Assembly: GCA_902765655.1 (NCBI GenBank)
Contig: CACXAK010000096.1
Span: 1 to 5,132, forward strand
DNA length: 5,132 nt
Direction: 5' to 3'
DNA from: an uncultured bacterium
GTDB taxonomy: Bacteria; Cyanobacteriota; Vampirovibrionia; Gastranaerophilales; Gastranaerophilaceae
This document shows positions 4,961-5,132 of the stretch, one piece after another (position 1 is the first letter of the stretch; every line of letters begins with the position of its first letter). Both the position numbers and the translations under genes were made by a program. The notes under the pieces were generated by a model. It saw nothing but the letters and a program-made list of their open reading frames with translations, was not told the origin of the DNA and did no database searches.

Positions 4961-5132
4961 CAAAGAAAAGAAAACTTCGCAGATTACAATATCGCCTGCG
5001 GCGACATAAGACTGCTTACGCAGTAATATATGGTTTTGCCTTTTAGGCAAAAATCTCCTAGCGCTGCTAAAACTACGCAGCGCACTTGGAAAGTTTTTAT
5101 CAAAGGCGCCGTTATTTAGGCGTCTGATTGAT
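4961..5132. repeat. Non-coding array of five tandem hairpins (structured intergenic element, continues to window edge)
   Basis: Five stem-loops follow one another. TCGCC/GGCGA is at 4992-5004 (loop TGC), and ACTGC/GCAGT at 5011-5024 (loop TTAC). TTTTGCCT/AGGCAAAA is at 5034-5052 (loop TTT), and GCGCTGC/GCAGCGC at 5061-5083 (loop of nine). GGCGCC/GGCGTC is at 5105-5124 (one G-T pair, loop of eight). The stretch is visibly richer in GC than the genes beside it and has no plausible coding frame. Together with the 19-bp inverted repeat it resembles a dispersed palindromic repeat of the REP/BIME or MITE kind, or a structured RNA. I have only a vague sense of having seen similar hairpin strings in intergenic DNA of other bacteria, and one copy in the window cannot prove repetition. 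Confidence 0.6.

Noticed and set aside
4914..5132. Insertion sequence or CRISPR array at the right end
   Set aside because: No transposase frame is present, and the hairpins differ in sequence and spacing, so they are not direct repeats with spacers.

Overview
The window is AT-rich, gene-dense bacterial DNA holding five protein genes (one cut by the window edge) and a highly structured non-coding tail. No ribosomal, tRNA, CRISPR, phage or transposase gene is visible. The low-GC bacterial gene style, a bacterial-type glgC and the unfamiliar membrane proteins beside it would fit an uncultured gut-type lineage such as the Gastranaerophilales (Melainabacteria/Vampirovibrionia). That placement is a guess from overall resemblance, not a demonstration.

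Layout. (1) 1-796, plus strand: the C-terminal end of an ECF sigma factor, then its membrane-tethered zinc-finger anti-sigma factor, 11 bases apart with the Shine-Dalgarno site starting on the sigma stop codon. (2) 785-3427, minus strand: glgC (ADP-glucose synthesis for glycogen), then two small unknown membrane proteins joined by a one-base TAATG stop/start overlap. The last of these converges on the anti-sigma gene and overlaps its end by 12 bp. (3) 3428-3643: a divergent intergenic region with a possible glgC promoter, an intrinsic-terminator-like hairpin pointing along the plus strand, and a small inverted repeat. (4) 3644-4882, plus strand: a GAF-like plus HD-GYP protein whose catalytic motifs are eroded. 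(5) 4883-5132: no gene, but a perfect 19-bp inverted repeat followed by five further hairpins in tandem, running to or beyond the window edge.

Biology. The sigma/anti-sigma pair is a signal-responsive transcription switch. The anti-sigma protein appears to have two tandem ZAS-like modules, only the first with zinc ligands, and a C-terminal membrane anchor with no external sensor domain. The HD-GYP protein keeps the family fold motifs but has QN in place of the HD dyad and QT in place of the HH pair, so it is probably a non-catalytic cyclic-dinucleotide or protein-interaction module. The two unknown proteins downstream of glgC share a layout with each other and look like divergent paralogues.

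The strongest leads are the eroded HD-GYP site, the hairpin array at the right end, the double-module anti-sigma factor and the coupled pair of unknown membrane proteins.
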